From: JBGSMF01 sp041740315
GTDB taxonomy: Bacteria; Chloroflexota; Anaerolineae; Fen-1058
Assembly (NCBI GenBank): GCA_041740315.1
Contig: JBGSMF010000263.1
Span: 1-64,000, forward strand
Direction of reading: 5' to 3'
Length of the DNA: 64,000 bases
In this document: in pieces, positions 40,156 through 47,059 of the stretch
Position numbering within the stretch: the stretch's first letter is position 1
Layout: each line of letters starts with the position of its first letter
Notes under the pieces: model-generated
Database searches by the model: none
Seen by the model: only the letters and a program-made list of their open reading frames with translations
Told to the model about the DNA's origin: nothing
Program-made: the position numbers and the translations under genes

Positions 40156-41514
40156 TCAATAAGCCATTGTTGGCTCGCCTTTATCCACTGGCCCCATTTT
40201 GGCATACTTGACCATCAGATAAACATCGGCCACCATCAGCGCGCCATAGAGCAGCGTAAAGGCAATCACCGAAGAGAGCACCATGCCGCCCGTCACCGTC
40301 GGCGAGACGGCGTCTTGCACTTTCATCAAGCCGAATACCACCCACGGCTGGCGGCCCAACTCGGTCAGCAGCCAGCCAGAGGTATTGGCGATGTAGGGCA
40401 GCGCAATGCCAAACGGCAGCCAGCGCAGCAACCAGCGGGTTTGCTCAAAGCGATTTCTCATAACCAGATACAGGCCAAGCAAAGCCAACGCCGCCATGAC
40501 GAATCCAGCGCCAACCATCAAGCGAAAGGCCCAGTATGTTATAGTAATTGGCGGGGCATAATTGCCTGGACCGTATTTCTGCTCATACTCGGCCTGAAGG
40601 TTCTTGACGCCTTTTACCTCACCGTCAAAGCGATTGTAAGCCAAAAAGCTGAGCAGGCGGGGGATGCGAATGGCAAACACATCGCGCTGTTCTGACTCGT
40701 TGGCCAAGGTGAACAGCGACATTGAGGCCGGGTCTTTGGTTTCCCACAGCGCCTCGGCGGCGGCCATCTTCATCGGCTGGGTCCGCACCATGTGCTGCGC
40801 CTGGGTGTGCCCGACCATAATCACCATGAGGCTGCCCATAGCGCCATAAACCACCGCCATCTGAAACGAGCGCCTGAAAAATTCCACATTGTTCTTTCTG
40901 AAAAGATGATAGGCGCTAATGCCGAGCACGAAAAACGCCGCCGTTGTCACGCCAGAAAAGAGTACATGTGGGAACTGTAGCCATACGTGCGGATTGGAAA
41001 TCAGCGCCACAAAGTCGGTCATTTCGGCCCGTCCGCTGGCTGCAAGCTGATAGCCCACCGGCTGCTGCATAAACGAGTTGGCGACTAGAATCCAAAATGC
41101 CGAAAGATTCGAGCCAAGCGCCACCACCCAAATTGTGGCGGCATGGATAGGCTTGGGCAGCTTGTCCCAGCCAAAGACCCACAGTCCAAGAAAGGTGGAT
41201 TCCAGGAAAAAGGCCAGCAGCGCCTCTATGGCCAGGGGCGCGCCGAAAATATCGCCCACAAAGCGCGAGTATTCCGACCAGTTCATGCCGAATTGAAATT
41301 CTTGCACGATGCCGGTGGCCACGCCTATAGCGAAATTGATGAGAAACAGCTTGCCCCAAAACTGGGCCATGCGCTTGTACAGGTCTTTGTTAGAGCGCAG
41401 ATAGGCGCTTTCCATAATGGCCACCAGGATGGAAAGGCCCAAGGTCAGGGGGACAAAGAAAAAGTGGTACACCGTGGTAATTCCAAATTGCCATCGAGCG
41501 AGTGCCAGTTCCAT
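40156..41514 (-). CDS. cydA: Cytochrome bd ubiquinol oxidase subunit I
   Basis: Subunit I carries the quinol site and hemes b558, b595 and d. Of 452 residues, the heme ligands are apparent: His17 in TTVYHFFFVPLTLGL, His183 in QFPHVLFSGVTTA and the methionine in TYWAFRLMVGAGFVMAA. The glutamates of the proton path are in IEALLAFFLESTFLG. GWLLTELGRQPWVV is the family signature. The Q-loop around GEVKGVKNLQAEYEQKYGPG lacks the long insertion of E. coli CydA, so it is the short-loop type. GAGGTGAAGA precedes the ATG. Confidence 0.95.
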   Translation of the reverse strand: MELALARWQFGITTVYHFFFVPLTLGLSILVAIMESAYLRSNKDLYKRMAQFWGKLFLINFAIGVATGIVQEFQFGMNWSEYSRFVGDIFGAPLAIEALLAFFLESTFLGLWVFGWDKLPKPIHAATIWVVALGSNLSAFWILVANSFMQQPVGYQLAASGRAEMTDFVALISNPHVWLQFPHVLFSGVTTAAFFVLGISAYHLFRKNNVEFFRRSFQMAVVYGAMGSLMVIMVGHTQAQHMVRTQPMKMAAAEALWETKDPASMSLFTLANESEQRDVFAIRIPRLLSFLAYNRFDGEVKGVKNLQAEYEQKYGPGNYAPPITITYWAFRLMVGAGFVMAALALLGLYLVMRNRFEQTRWLLRWLPFGIALPYIANTSGWLLTELGRQPWVVFGLMKVQDAVSPTVTGGMVLSSVIAFTLLYGALMVADVYLMVKYAKMGPVDKGEPTMAY

Positions 41515-41555
41515 TCTTCACCTCTACAGATTCAGGATGCGGCTTGCTGTTTTAT

Positions 41556-41583
41556 ATTTTACTCCGCAATGAAATTAGCACAA
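41556..41583 (-). promoter_or_regulatory. Possible promoter for cydABDC
   Basis: On the minus strand TTGTGC (41583-41578) and TAAAAT (41561-41556) are 16 bases apart, about 40 bases ahead of the cydA ATG. The -35 box matches only partly. It is the best candidate in the gap. Confidence 0.35.
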
Positions 41584-41640
41584 GCGGCAGGGCTTGCCGA
41601 AAGGACGTTTTGCTGGTATAAGGACTGTTCTCAATAGACA

Positions 41641-41758
41641 TTATCGGAAATAGCAGGACTGGCATCCCCACACCTGCACTTGCGCCAAGCGCAGCGCAGG
41701 TGCAAGTGTGCCAGTCCGCCAACGTATGGGGATACGTTGGCTATGTTATTTCCGATAA
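41641..41758. mobile_element. 118-bp nested palindromic element with 12-bp terminal inverted repeats
   Basis: Perfect ends TTATCGGAAATA (41641-41652) and TATTTCCGATAA (41747-41758) enclose two further hairpins. The first has GGACTGGCA and TGCCAGTCC outside, with CACCTGCACTTGCGC and GCGCAGGTGCAAGTG inside. The second is CCAACGTAT-GGGG-ATACGTTGG (41719-41740), a member of the AT-GGGG-AT loop family. There is no open frame, so it is MITE-like. It lies in the divergent gap between cydA and surE. Confidence 0.75.
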
Positions 41759-41788
41759 ACTCTAATATATCGCAGGATACAAATCACC

Positions 41789-42607
41789 ATGCCAACAGAG
41801 AAAGCGCTCATTCTTTTCACCAATGATGATGGCATTGCCTCGCCAGGGTTGCGGGCTGCCGCCGCTGCACTGGCGGATCTGGGCCAAGCCCTCATCGTAG
41901 CGCCCCGTGAACAGCAATCGGGCATGGGGCGCAGCTTGCCTGCCAGCTTTGAGGGGCGTATTACGCTTTACCCGCTGGTCATTAAGCGGGATGGCGGCGC
42001 CCAGGGGCACATTCAGGGGTACGCCGTCGAAGGCTCGCCCGCGCAAGCTGTGCAGTATGCCCTGGTGGAAATTGCCCCACGCAAGCCATCGCTGGTGGTG
42101 GCCGGCATCAATTACGGCGAGAATATTGGCGGCGGCATTGTTATTTCTGGCACAGTGGGCGCTGCGCTGGAAGGCGCCGCTTTTGGCATTCCGGCGTTAG
42201 CCATCTCGCTGCAAACCGCGCCCGAGCACTATTACAGCCATTCGGAGGAGGTGGATTTCAGCGCGGCCTCCTACTTTCTCCGCCTGTTTGCCGAGCGGGT
42301 TCTGACCATAGGATTGCCTCAGGGAGTGGATCTGCTCAAGATTGATGTGCCGTGCGATGCTACCCCCGCCACCCCCTGGCGCTGGACACGCGTTTCGCGC
42401 CAACGCTATTTTATCCCCCTCAAGCCAGAACGCGCCAAGATCACCGACCCCGGCAAGCTGGGCTTTGCCATTTATTTCGACCGGGACACGCTGGAACCTG
42501 ACAGCGACGTGTATGCCTTGGCAGTGGATAAGGTGGTCTCTGTGACTCCCCTCATTGAGGACATGACGGCGCGCACGTTTGAAGCTCTACAGGCTGGGGA
42601 GCTATAG
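41789..42607 (+). CDS. surE: 5'/3'-nucleotidase SurE
   Basis: A metal-dependent nucleotidase linked to stationary-phase survival, 272 residues. The family signature ILFTNDDGIASPGLRAAAAA gives the Asp-Asp metal site near the N-terminus. It is followed by VAPREQQSGMGRSLPAS, VEGSPAQAVQYAL, VVAGINYGENIGGGIVISGT and VGAALEGAAFGIPALAISLQ. AGGA lies upstream of the ATG. It is a single-gene unit between a palindromic element and the convergent hpt gene. Confidence 0.93.
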   Translation: MPTEKALILFTNDDGIASPGLRAAAAALADLGQALIVAPREQQSGMGRSLPASFEGRITLYPLVIKRDGGAQGHIQGYAVEGSPAQAVQYALVEIAPRKPSLVVAGINYGENIGGGIVISGTVGAALEGAAFGIPALAISLQTAPEHYYSHSEEVDFSAASYFLRLFAERVLTIGLPQGVDLLKIDVPCDATPATPWRWTRVSRQRYFIPLKPERAKITDPGKLGFAIYFDRDTLEPDSDVYALAVDKVVSVTPLIEDMTARTFEALQAGEL

Positions 42608-42627
42608 GATGGCATAGGGATGCGGCG

Positions 42628-43182
42628 TTATTTCGTATAGACCTCTGGCATCAGCTCGGCGATGTAGGGTAGGGTGCGGTATTCGTCGGAATAATCTAGC
42701 CCATAGCCCACCACCCACACGTCGGGGATTTCAAAGCCCAGGTAGTCAATGTGCACCTCCACCTGGCGGCGGTCGGGCTTGCTCAACAGCACGCAGGTGC
42801 GCAGCGAGGCCGGGTGGCGCGCCAGGAACAGGCTGTGCAAATATTCCAGAGTATAGCCGGTGTCTACAATATCTTCAACAATAATGACGTGCCGGTTTCT
42901 GATCCTGGCCCGCGTGTCCATAATAATGCGCACTTCGCCGGTGCTGGTGGCGCTCTGGTTGTAGCTAGAGAGCGCAATAAAATCCACGTGAGTAGGCAGG
43001 GTGAGGCTGCGGGTCAGGTCGGCCATAAAGATATAGACCCCCTTGAGCACGCCCACCATCACCAAATCTTGCGCATCGGCATAATCGGCGCTGATTTGCG
43101 CCGCCAGTTCACCTGCTCGTTTTTGGATTGTTTGCTGGGCCAGCAATACTCGTTTAATTGCATTGTTCGTTTTCACATTCAT
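42628..43182 (-). CDS. hpt: Hypoxanthine phosphoribosyltransferase
   Basis: This is a purine-salvage enzyme that makes IMP or GMP from base and PRPP. The 184-residue product has the PRPP-binding signature RHVIIVEDIVDTGYTLEYL near residue 95, VMVGVLKGVYIFMADLTRSL near residue 40 and the VDFIALSSYNQSATSTGEVR flexible loop. The C-terminal WVVGYGLDYSDEYRTLPYI is also typical. It lies after nuoN on the same strand but is separated by a 91-bp inverted-repeat element, so co-transcription is uncertain. Confidence 0.93.
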   Translation of the reverse strand: MNVKTNNAIKRVLLAQQTIQKRAGELAAQISADYADAQDLVMVGVLKGVYIFMADLTRSLTLPTHVDFIALSSYNQSATSTGEVRIIMDTRARIRNRHVIIVEDIVDTGYTLEYLHSLFLARHPASLRTCVLLSKPDRRQVEVHIDYLGFEIPDVWVVGYGLDYSDEYRTLPYIAELMPEVYTK

Positions 43183-43224
43183 CGCGCAGCTCCTCTATCA
43201 TTAGACGTTATTGAAAATAAGGTT

Positions 43225-43315
43225 TTTTTAACGCAAAGGTGCAAAGGAGCCAAGCCGCAAAGACAAAATCATATTCACTTTGCGTCTTTGTAACTTGGCG
43301 GCCTGGCGTTAAAAA
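43225..43315. repeat. AACGCAAAG-type inverted-repeat element
   Basis: TTTTTAACGC (43225-43234) and GCGTTAAAAA (43306-43315) are exact inverses. The interior contains AAAGGAGCCAAGCCGCAAAG on the left and CTTTGTAACTTGGCGGCC on the right, mostly complementary. The long imperfect hairpin fills the gap between nuoN and hpt. CCGATAAACTCTA just beyond it also occurs at the right end of the element at 41758. Confidence 0.75.
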
Positions 43316-43331
43316 TTACTCCCGATAAACT

Positions 43332-44786
43332 CTATTTAGCCAATAATTGCATCCCCGCCTCAACCACAGACAGCCACGAGCCGGGCGCAATTCCTAACAA
43401 CAGCGTAACCAGTGCGGCAATGGCCAGGGTCCACCCATACAGGGGGCGCAGTGCGGGCCAGTCTTGTTCGGGTTCTTGCATTGTCATCACCACCACCACA
43501 CGCAGATAGTAAAAGGCGCTGACCAGGCTGGTGAGGACGCCAATAGCCACCAGCCAAACTAGGCGGCTACCCAGGGCCGCCGCAAAGACATAATATTTGG
43601 CAAAAAAGCCGGCTGTGGGCGGGATGCCCGTCAACGAAAACATAAAGATTACCATGGCCACTGCCGCCCACGGCTGGCGGCGCATTAGCCCGGCATAGCG
43701 GCCAAACGATTGATCTTCGGTTTTGCTGGCATCCTCAGTCAAAGCTGCCAGCAAAGCAAACGCGCCGATATTTGTGAATGTATATGCCGCCAGGTAAAAC
43801 AGCATGCCTGCCGCGCCCAGAGCGCTGCCAGCGGCCATGCCCATCAGCAAATAGCCGGCGTGGGCAATGCTGGAATATGCCAGCATGCGCTTGAGATTGG
43901 TTTGAACAATCGCTGTCACATTGCCAACGATCATTGTCAAGGCCGACAGCACGGCCACAATCGCGCCCCAATCCACATATAGCTCTGGCAGAGCGTACAA
44001 AAAGACGCGCATCAACGCGGCAAAGCCGGCCAGCTTGACTACCACCGACATAAAACCCGTCACCGGTGTAGGCGCGCCCTCGTACACATCGGGCGTCCAC
44101 ATATGGAACGGCACGGCAGCCACCTTGAATCCCAGGCCGACCAAAATGAGGCCTGCCCCAACTAGCAGCAATGTGTTGCGCGCCGGATATTGGGTATGTG
44201 ATATTGCGGCCAGGCTGGTCGTGCCGGTTGCGCCATAGACCAGCGCAATGCCAAACACCAAAAAACCGCTGGCAAACGCCCCCAGCAAGAAATATTTGAG
44301 GGCGGCTTCTTCAGACTCTAATTGTGGGTGCGCAAAGCCGGCCAACACATACAACGGGATCGAGAGCAATTCTAGCCCCAAGAACACCACAATCAAATCG
44401 GCTCCCGAGGCCATCAACACCATGCCGGCTGTGCTGAACAGCAGTAGCGCGTAATACTCGCCCCGTTCGATGCGGCGGCTGCGCATATAGTCCATCGAGC
44501 TCATCACCGTGAGGGCCGTGGCCGTGATGCCAATGGCGCTGAGGAAAAGCGCCATGCCATCTTGCACCACGCTCTGCGTCCCGCCAAAGCCGCTGGCTTG
44601 CTGCCGCCATAGGGCAATCACTGCTATCATTGCCGCCGCCAACCCCAGCAAGCCAGCCAGCCCTAGCGCAGTATAGTGCTGCGGCTTGGCGACCAGGTCG
44701 AACAGCAAAATAATCATTCCCCAGCCGCACAATATGAGCACAGGCAGAGAGACCAAAATGTCTTGGGCTGAAAATTGAATTTGCAT
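43332..44786 (-). CDS. nuoN: NADH-quinone oxidoreductase subunit N (cluster 2)
   Basis: An antiporter-like membrane subunit, 484 residues, last gene of the complete complex I cluster. Motifs are VFLGLELLSIPLYVLAGF with the membrane glutamate, GLGFKVAAVPFHMWTPDVYE with the channel lysine, and QTNLKRMLAYSSIAHAGYLL. It differs substantially from the cluster 1 NuoN, so the two clusters are not a recent duplication. It is separated from nuoM by a repeat-filled 61-base gap. Confidence 0.94.
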   Translation of the reverse strand: MQIQFSAQDILVSLPVLILCGWGMIILLFDLVAKPQHYTALGLAGLLGLAAAMIAVIALWRQQASGFGGTQSVVQDGMALFLSAIGITATALTVMSSMDYMRSRRIERGEYYALLLFSTAGMVLMASGADLIVVFLGLELLSIPLYVLAGFAHPQLESEEAALKYFLLGAFASGFLVFGIALVYGATGTTSLAAISHTQYPARNTLLLVGAGLILVGLGFKVAAVPFHMWTPDVYEGAPTPVTGFMSVVVKLAGFAALMRVFLYALPELYVDWGAIVAVLSALTMIVGNVTAIVQTNLKRMLAYSSIAHAGYLLMGMAAGSALGAAGMLFYLAAYTFTNIGAFALLAALTEDASKTEDQSFGRYAGLMRRQPWAAVAMVIFMFSLTGIPPTAGFFAKYYVFAAALGSRLVWLVAIGVLTSLVSAFYYLRVVVVMTMQEPEQDWPALRPLYGWTLAIAALVTLLLGIAPGSWLSVVEAGMQLLAK

Positions 44787-44797
44787 AAATATCTCTA

Positions 44798-44868
44798 GTT
44801 GTCTAGTCTGATAGTCAAATAGCCTGGTAGTCGAATGGTCTATCCGACTATTTGACTAACAGACTAAC
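44798..44868. repeat. TAGTC-type repeat word at the end of nuoM
   Basis: Units such as TAGTCTGATAGTCAAATAGC and CGACTATTTGACTAACAGAC form an imperfect hairpin. The inner part lies in the nuoM frame and encodes its last residues, VSLLVK, plus the stop. Confidence 0.65.
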
Positions 44869-46350
44869 CGCTGCATCCATTGCATCAAAAAAAGGCCGGG
44901 GATACAGGCCGATGACAAAGATCAAAACCACCAGCGGGGCCAGCACCCATAACTCGCGCCGCGTCAAGTCTTGCATATCCTGGTTGGCCGGCTTGACCTC
45001 GCCCAGGTATACTTTTTGGAACATTGTCAGCAAATACACTGCCGCCAAAATCACTCCGCTGGCGGCAAAGGCCGTATACACCCAGGGCTGTGGGGCCAAC
45101 GCCTGGCTGTGGAACGAGCCGAGCAAAATCGTAAACTCGCCCACAAAGCCATTCAAGCCCGGCAGCCCCATCGAGCTGAGCACAACGATGAGCGACAGCG
45201 CGCCATACACCGGCATCAGCTTCATCAACCCGCCAAAAGCGTCCATCTGGCGAGTGTGTTTGCGCTCGTAAATCATGCCCACCAGCAAGAACAAGGCGCC
45301 AGTGGACAGGCCGTGATTGATCATTTGCAGCAGCGCGCCCTGGATGCCGGCCGCGGTGAGGCTGAAAATGCCCAGCACCACAAAGCCCAGGTGGCTGACC
45401 GAAGAATAGGCCACCAGCTTTTTAACGTCGCTCTGGGCATAGCTGACCAGTGCGCCATAGATGATGCCAATAATCGCCAGCACTGCCATCACCGGCGCAG
45501 CCTGCGCCGATGCCTGCGGAAAGAGCGGCAGGTTGAAGCGCAAAAAGCCATAGGTGCCCATCTTGAGCAAGACGCCCGCCAGGATCACGCTGCCGGCGGT
45601 GGGCGCTTCGACGTGCGCATCGGGCAGCCACGAGTGCAGCGGCCACAATGGCACTTTGATGGCAAATGCGATGGCAAAGCCCGCAAACAGCCACAACTGC
45701 TGGCCGACGCCCAGATTCATAGCCAGCGGGATGAGCTGGGTCAGATCAAATGTGCCCACGCCATTATGCTGCTCGGCATACATCAACCACAGGCTGATGA
45801 TGGACAGCAGCATCAGCAGCGAACCAGCCATGGTGTATAGAAAGAACTTGACCGCGGCATACACCCGGCGCGGCCCGCCCCAAATGCCAATGAGGAAATA
45901 CATGGGGACGAGCGTAAATTCCCAAAAGATGTAAAACAAGAAGAGATCGAGCGACGCAAAAACGCCCAGCATGCCGGTCTCTAGCAAAAGCATGAAAATC
46001 ATGTACTCTTTGAGCCGGTCGTGCACCGCGTTCCAAGACGATAAAATGGCGATGGGCGTGATGAGCGTGGTTAGCAGCACTAACCACAGGCTGATGCCAT
46101 CTATGCCCAGGAAATATTGAATGCCCCACATTGGCACCCACAAGGCGCGGTCTACAAATTGCAACCCGGCTTGGCGCCACTGGAAAAAGATCAGCAAGCC
46201 CAGCGATAGCACAAACGTCACCGCCGAAAAGACCAATGCCGCGCGCTTGATCATCTCCTCGCGCTCGCGCCGGATGAGCAGCAGCGCCAGCGCGCCCAGC
46301 GTGGGCAGAAAGGTGATAATGGTCAGTAATGGAAAATTCAGAACGTTCAT
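44848..46350 (-). CDS. nuoM: NADH-quinone oxidoreductase subunit M (cluster 2)
   Basis: The central antiporter-like pump, 500 residues. All four key charged residues appear: glutamate in FYIFWEFTLVPMYFLIG, TM7 lysine in AFAIKVPLWPLHSWLPDAH, TM8 lysine in QSDVKKLVAYSSVSHLGFV, and TM12 glutamate in LPGLNGFVGEFTILLG. GGAGA precedes the ATG. Cluster 2 has only this one NuoM. A toxin-antitoxin pair on the other strand separates it from nuoL. Confidence 0.94.
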   Translation of the reverse strand: MNVLNFPLLTIITFLPTLGALALLLIRREREEMIKRAALVFSAVTFVLSLGLLIFFQWRQAGLQFVDRALWVPMWGIQYFLGIDGISLWLVLLTTLITPIAILSSWNAVHDRLKEYMIFMLLLETGMLGVFASLDLFLFYIFWEFTLVPMYFLIGIWGGPRRVYAAVKFFLYTMAGSLLMLLSIISLWLMYAEQHNGVGTFDLTQLIPLAMNLGVGQQLWLFAGFAIAFAIKVPLWPLHSWLPDAHVEAPTAGSVILAGVLLKMGTYGFLRFNLPLFPQASAQAAPVMAVLAIIGIIYGALVSYAQSDVKKLVAYSSVSHLGFVVLGIFSLTAAGIQGALLQMINHGLSTGALFLLVGMIYERKHTRQMDAFGGLMKLMPVYGALSLIVVLSSMGLPGLNGFVGEFTILLGSFHSQALAPQPWVYTAFAASGVILAAVYLLTMFQKVYLGEVKPANQDMQDLTRRELWVLAPLVVLIFVIGLYPRPFFDAMDAAVSLLVK

Positions 46351-46380
46351 CTGTCTCCTTGATTCGGTAGATGACAGCTG

Positions 46381-46409
46381 TTGCCGAGCAAGCGCAAGAA
46401 TGTTATAAT
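46381..46409 (+). promoter_or_regulatory. Promoter for the toxin-antitoxin pair
   Basis: TTGCCG (46381-46386) and TATAAT (46404-46409) are 17 bases apart, with a TGT extension before the -10. Transcription would start near 46416, 39 bases ahead of the antitoxin ATG. The promoter starts 31 bases inside the nuoL-nuoM gap, just upstream of nuoM's own start on the opposite strand. Confidence 0.7.
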
Positions 46410-46454
46410 AATTTAACCGAGCAATACAATTGTTGGCTAGATGGAGTCAAGACC

Positions 46455-46673
46455 ATGTTCAAATCAAAACGCCTTACCTTTGATGAATTGTGCGAGCGAT
46501 TGCGCCAGTACGAGCTCAAATATGGCTATTCTACCATCGAGTTTTATCGCCGCTTTGAAAGCGGTGAACTGGGCGATGATGACGATCTGATGCTGTGGGC
46601 AGGTTTGTATCATCTTTATTTAACTTCATTGCCTATCCGTCAATTTATGCAAAAGGAAACAATAGCTGCGTGA
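46455..46673 (+). CDS. Putative antitoxin (TumA-like), partner of the TumE-family protein
   Basis: A 72-residue product, FKSKRLTFDELCERLRQYEL followed by FYRRFESGELGDDDDLMLWA. It is helical and acidic in the middle, as expected for a small antitoxin. I chose the ATG at 46455 because GGAG lies eight bases upstream and the promoter's start point falls at about 46416. The frame is open back to 46371, but that would begin before the promoter. It overlaps the toxin gene by four bases (GTGA), the normal antitoxin-first order. I assign the role mainly from the partner. Confidence 0.65.
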   Translation: MFKSKRLTFDELCERLRQYELKYGYSTIEFYRRFESGELGDDDDLMLWAGLYHLYLTSLPIRQFMQKETIAA

Positions 46674-47059
46674 TTATTGACGAGTATTTCACATCCATCG
46701 AACATACTCTGGAACGCAACGCCCGAATTAGCAAGATTGAAGAGCCAATCGTTTGCCTGGCCTCAGACAACCACAATGGAATTTTGCGATGCCGCGTTTT
46801 CTTTTGGGATAATTCGTATCTTGACATCCATGAAACCATCAGCACTGAACTGGGTTATCCTGTTCGCGTGAATTATGCATATGCTTACATTCGCAATGGT
46901 CAGGGTGTATTTCGTTACGATAATGCTCCTCATCATCCCGAAATTGCAACCCATCCTCATCACAAGCATATCGGGCCAACTGATCGTCTAGCTCCAACAG
47001 ACCAGCCTACGCTGAGCCAGGTGTTGGCTGAGATAGAAGGCTGGTTGAACTCAACGTAA
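46670..47059 (+). CDS. TumE-family (DUF6516-like) toxin
   Basis: A 129-residue protein starting at GTG 46670, overlapping the antitoxin stop. It has the family features I recognise in DUF6516/TumE proteins: an N-terminal DEYFTSIEHTLERNARIS helix, LRCRVFFWDNSYLDIHETIS and the C-terminal histidine signature FRYDNAPHHPEIATHPHHKH. The His/Asp-rich signature is likely catalytic or metal-binding. The last nine bases overlap the 3' end of nuoL on the other strand. Insertion of a toxin-antitoxin module within a respiratory operon is unusual. Confidence 0.78.
   Translation: MIIDEYFTSIEHTLERNARISKIEEPIVCLASDNHNGILRCRVFFWDNSYLDIHETISTELGYPVRVNYAYAYIRNGQGVFRYDNAPHHPEIATHPHHKHIGPTDRLAPTDQPTLSQVLAEIEGWLNST

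Noticed and set aside
41641..41758. Insertion sequence with transposase
   Set aside because: The element is only 118 bp with no open frame, so it can at most be non-autonomous.
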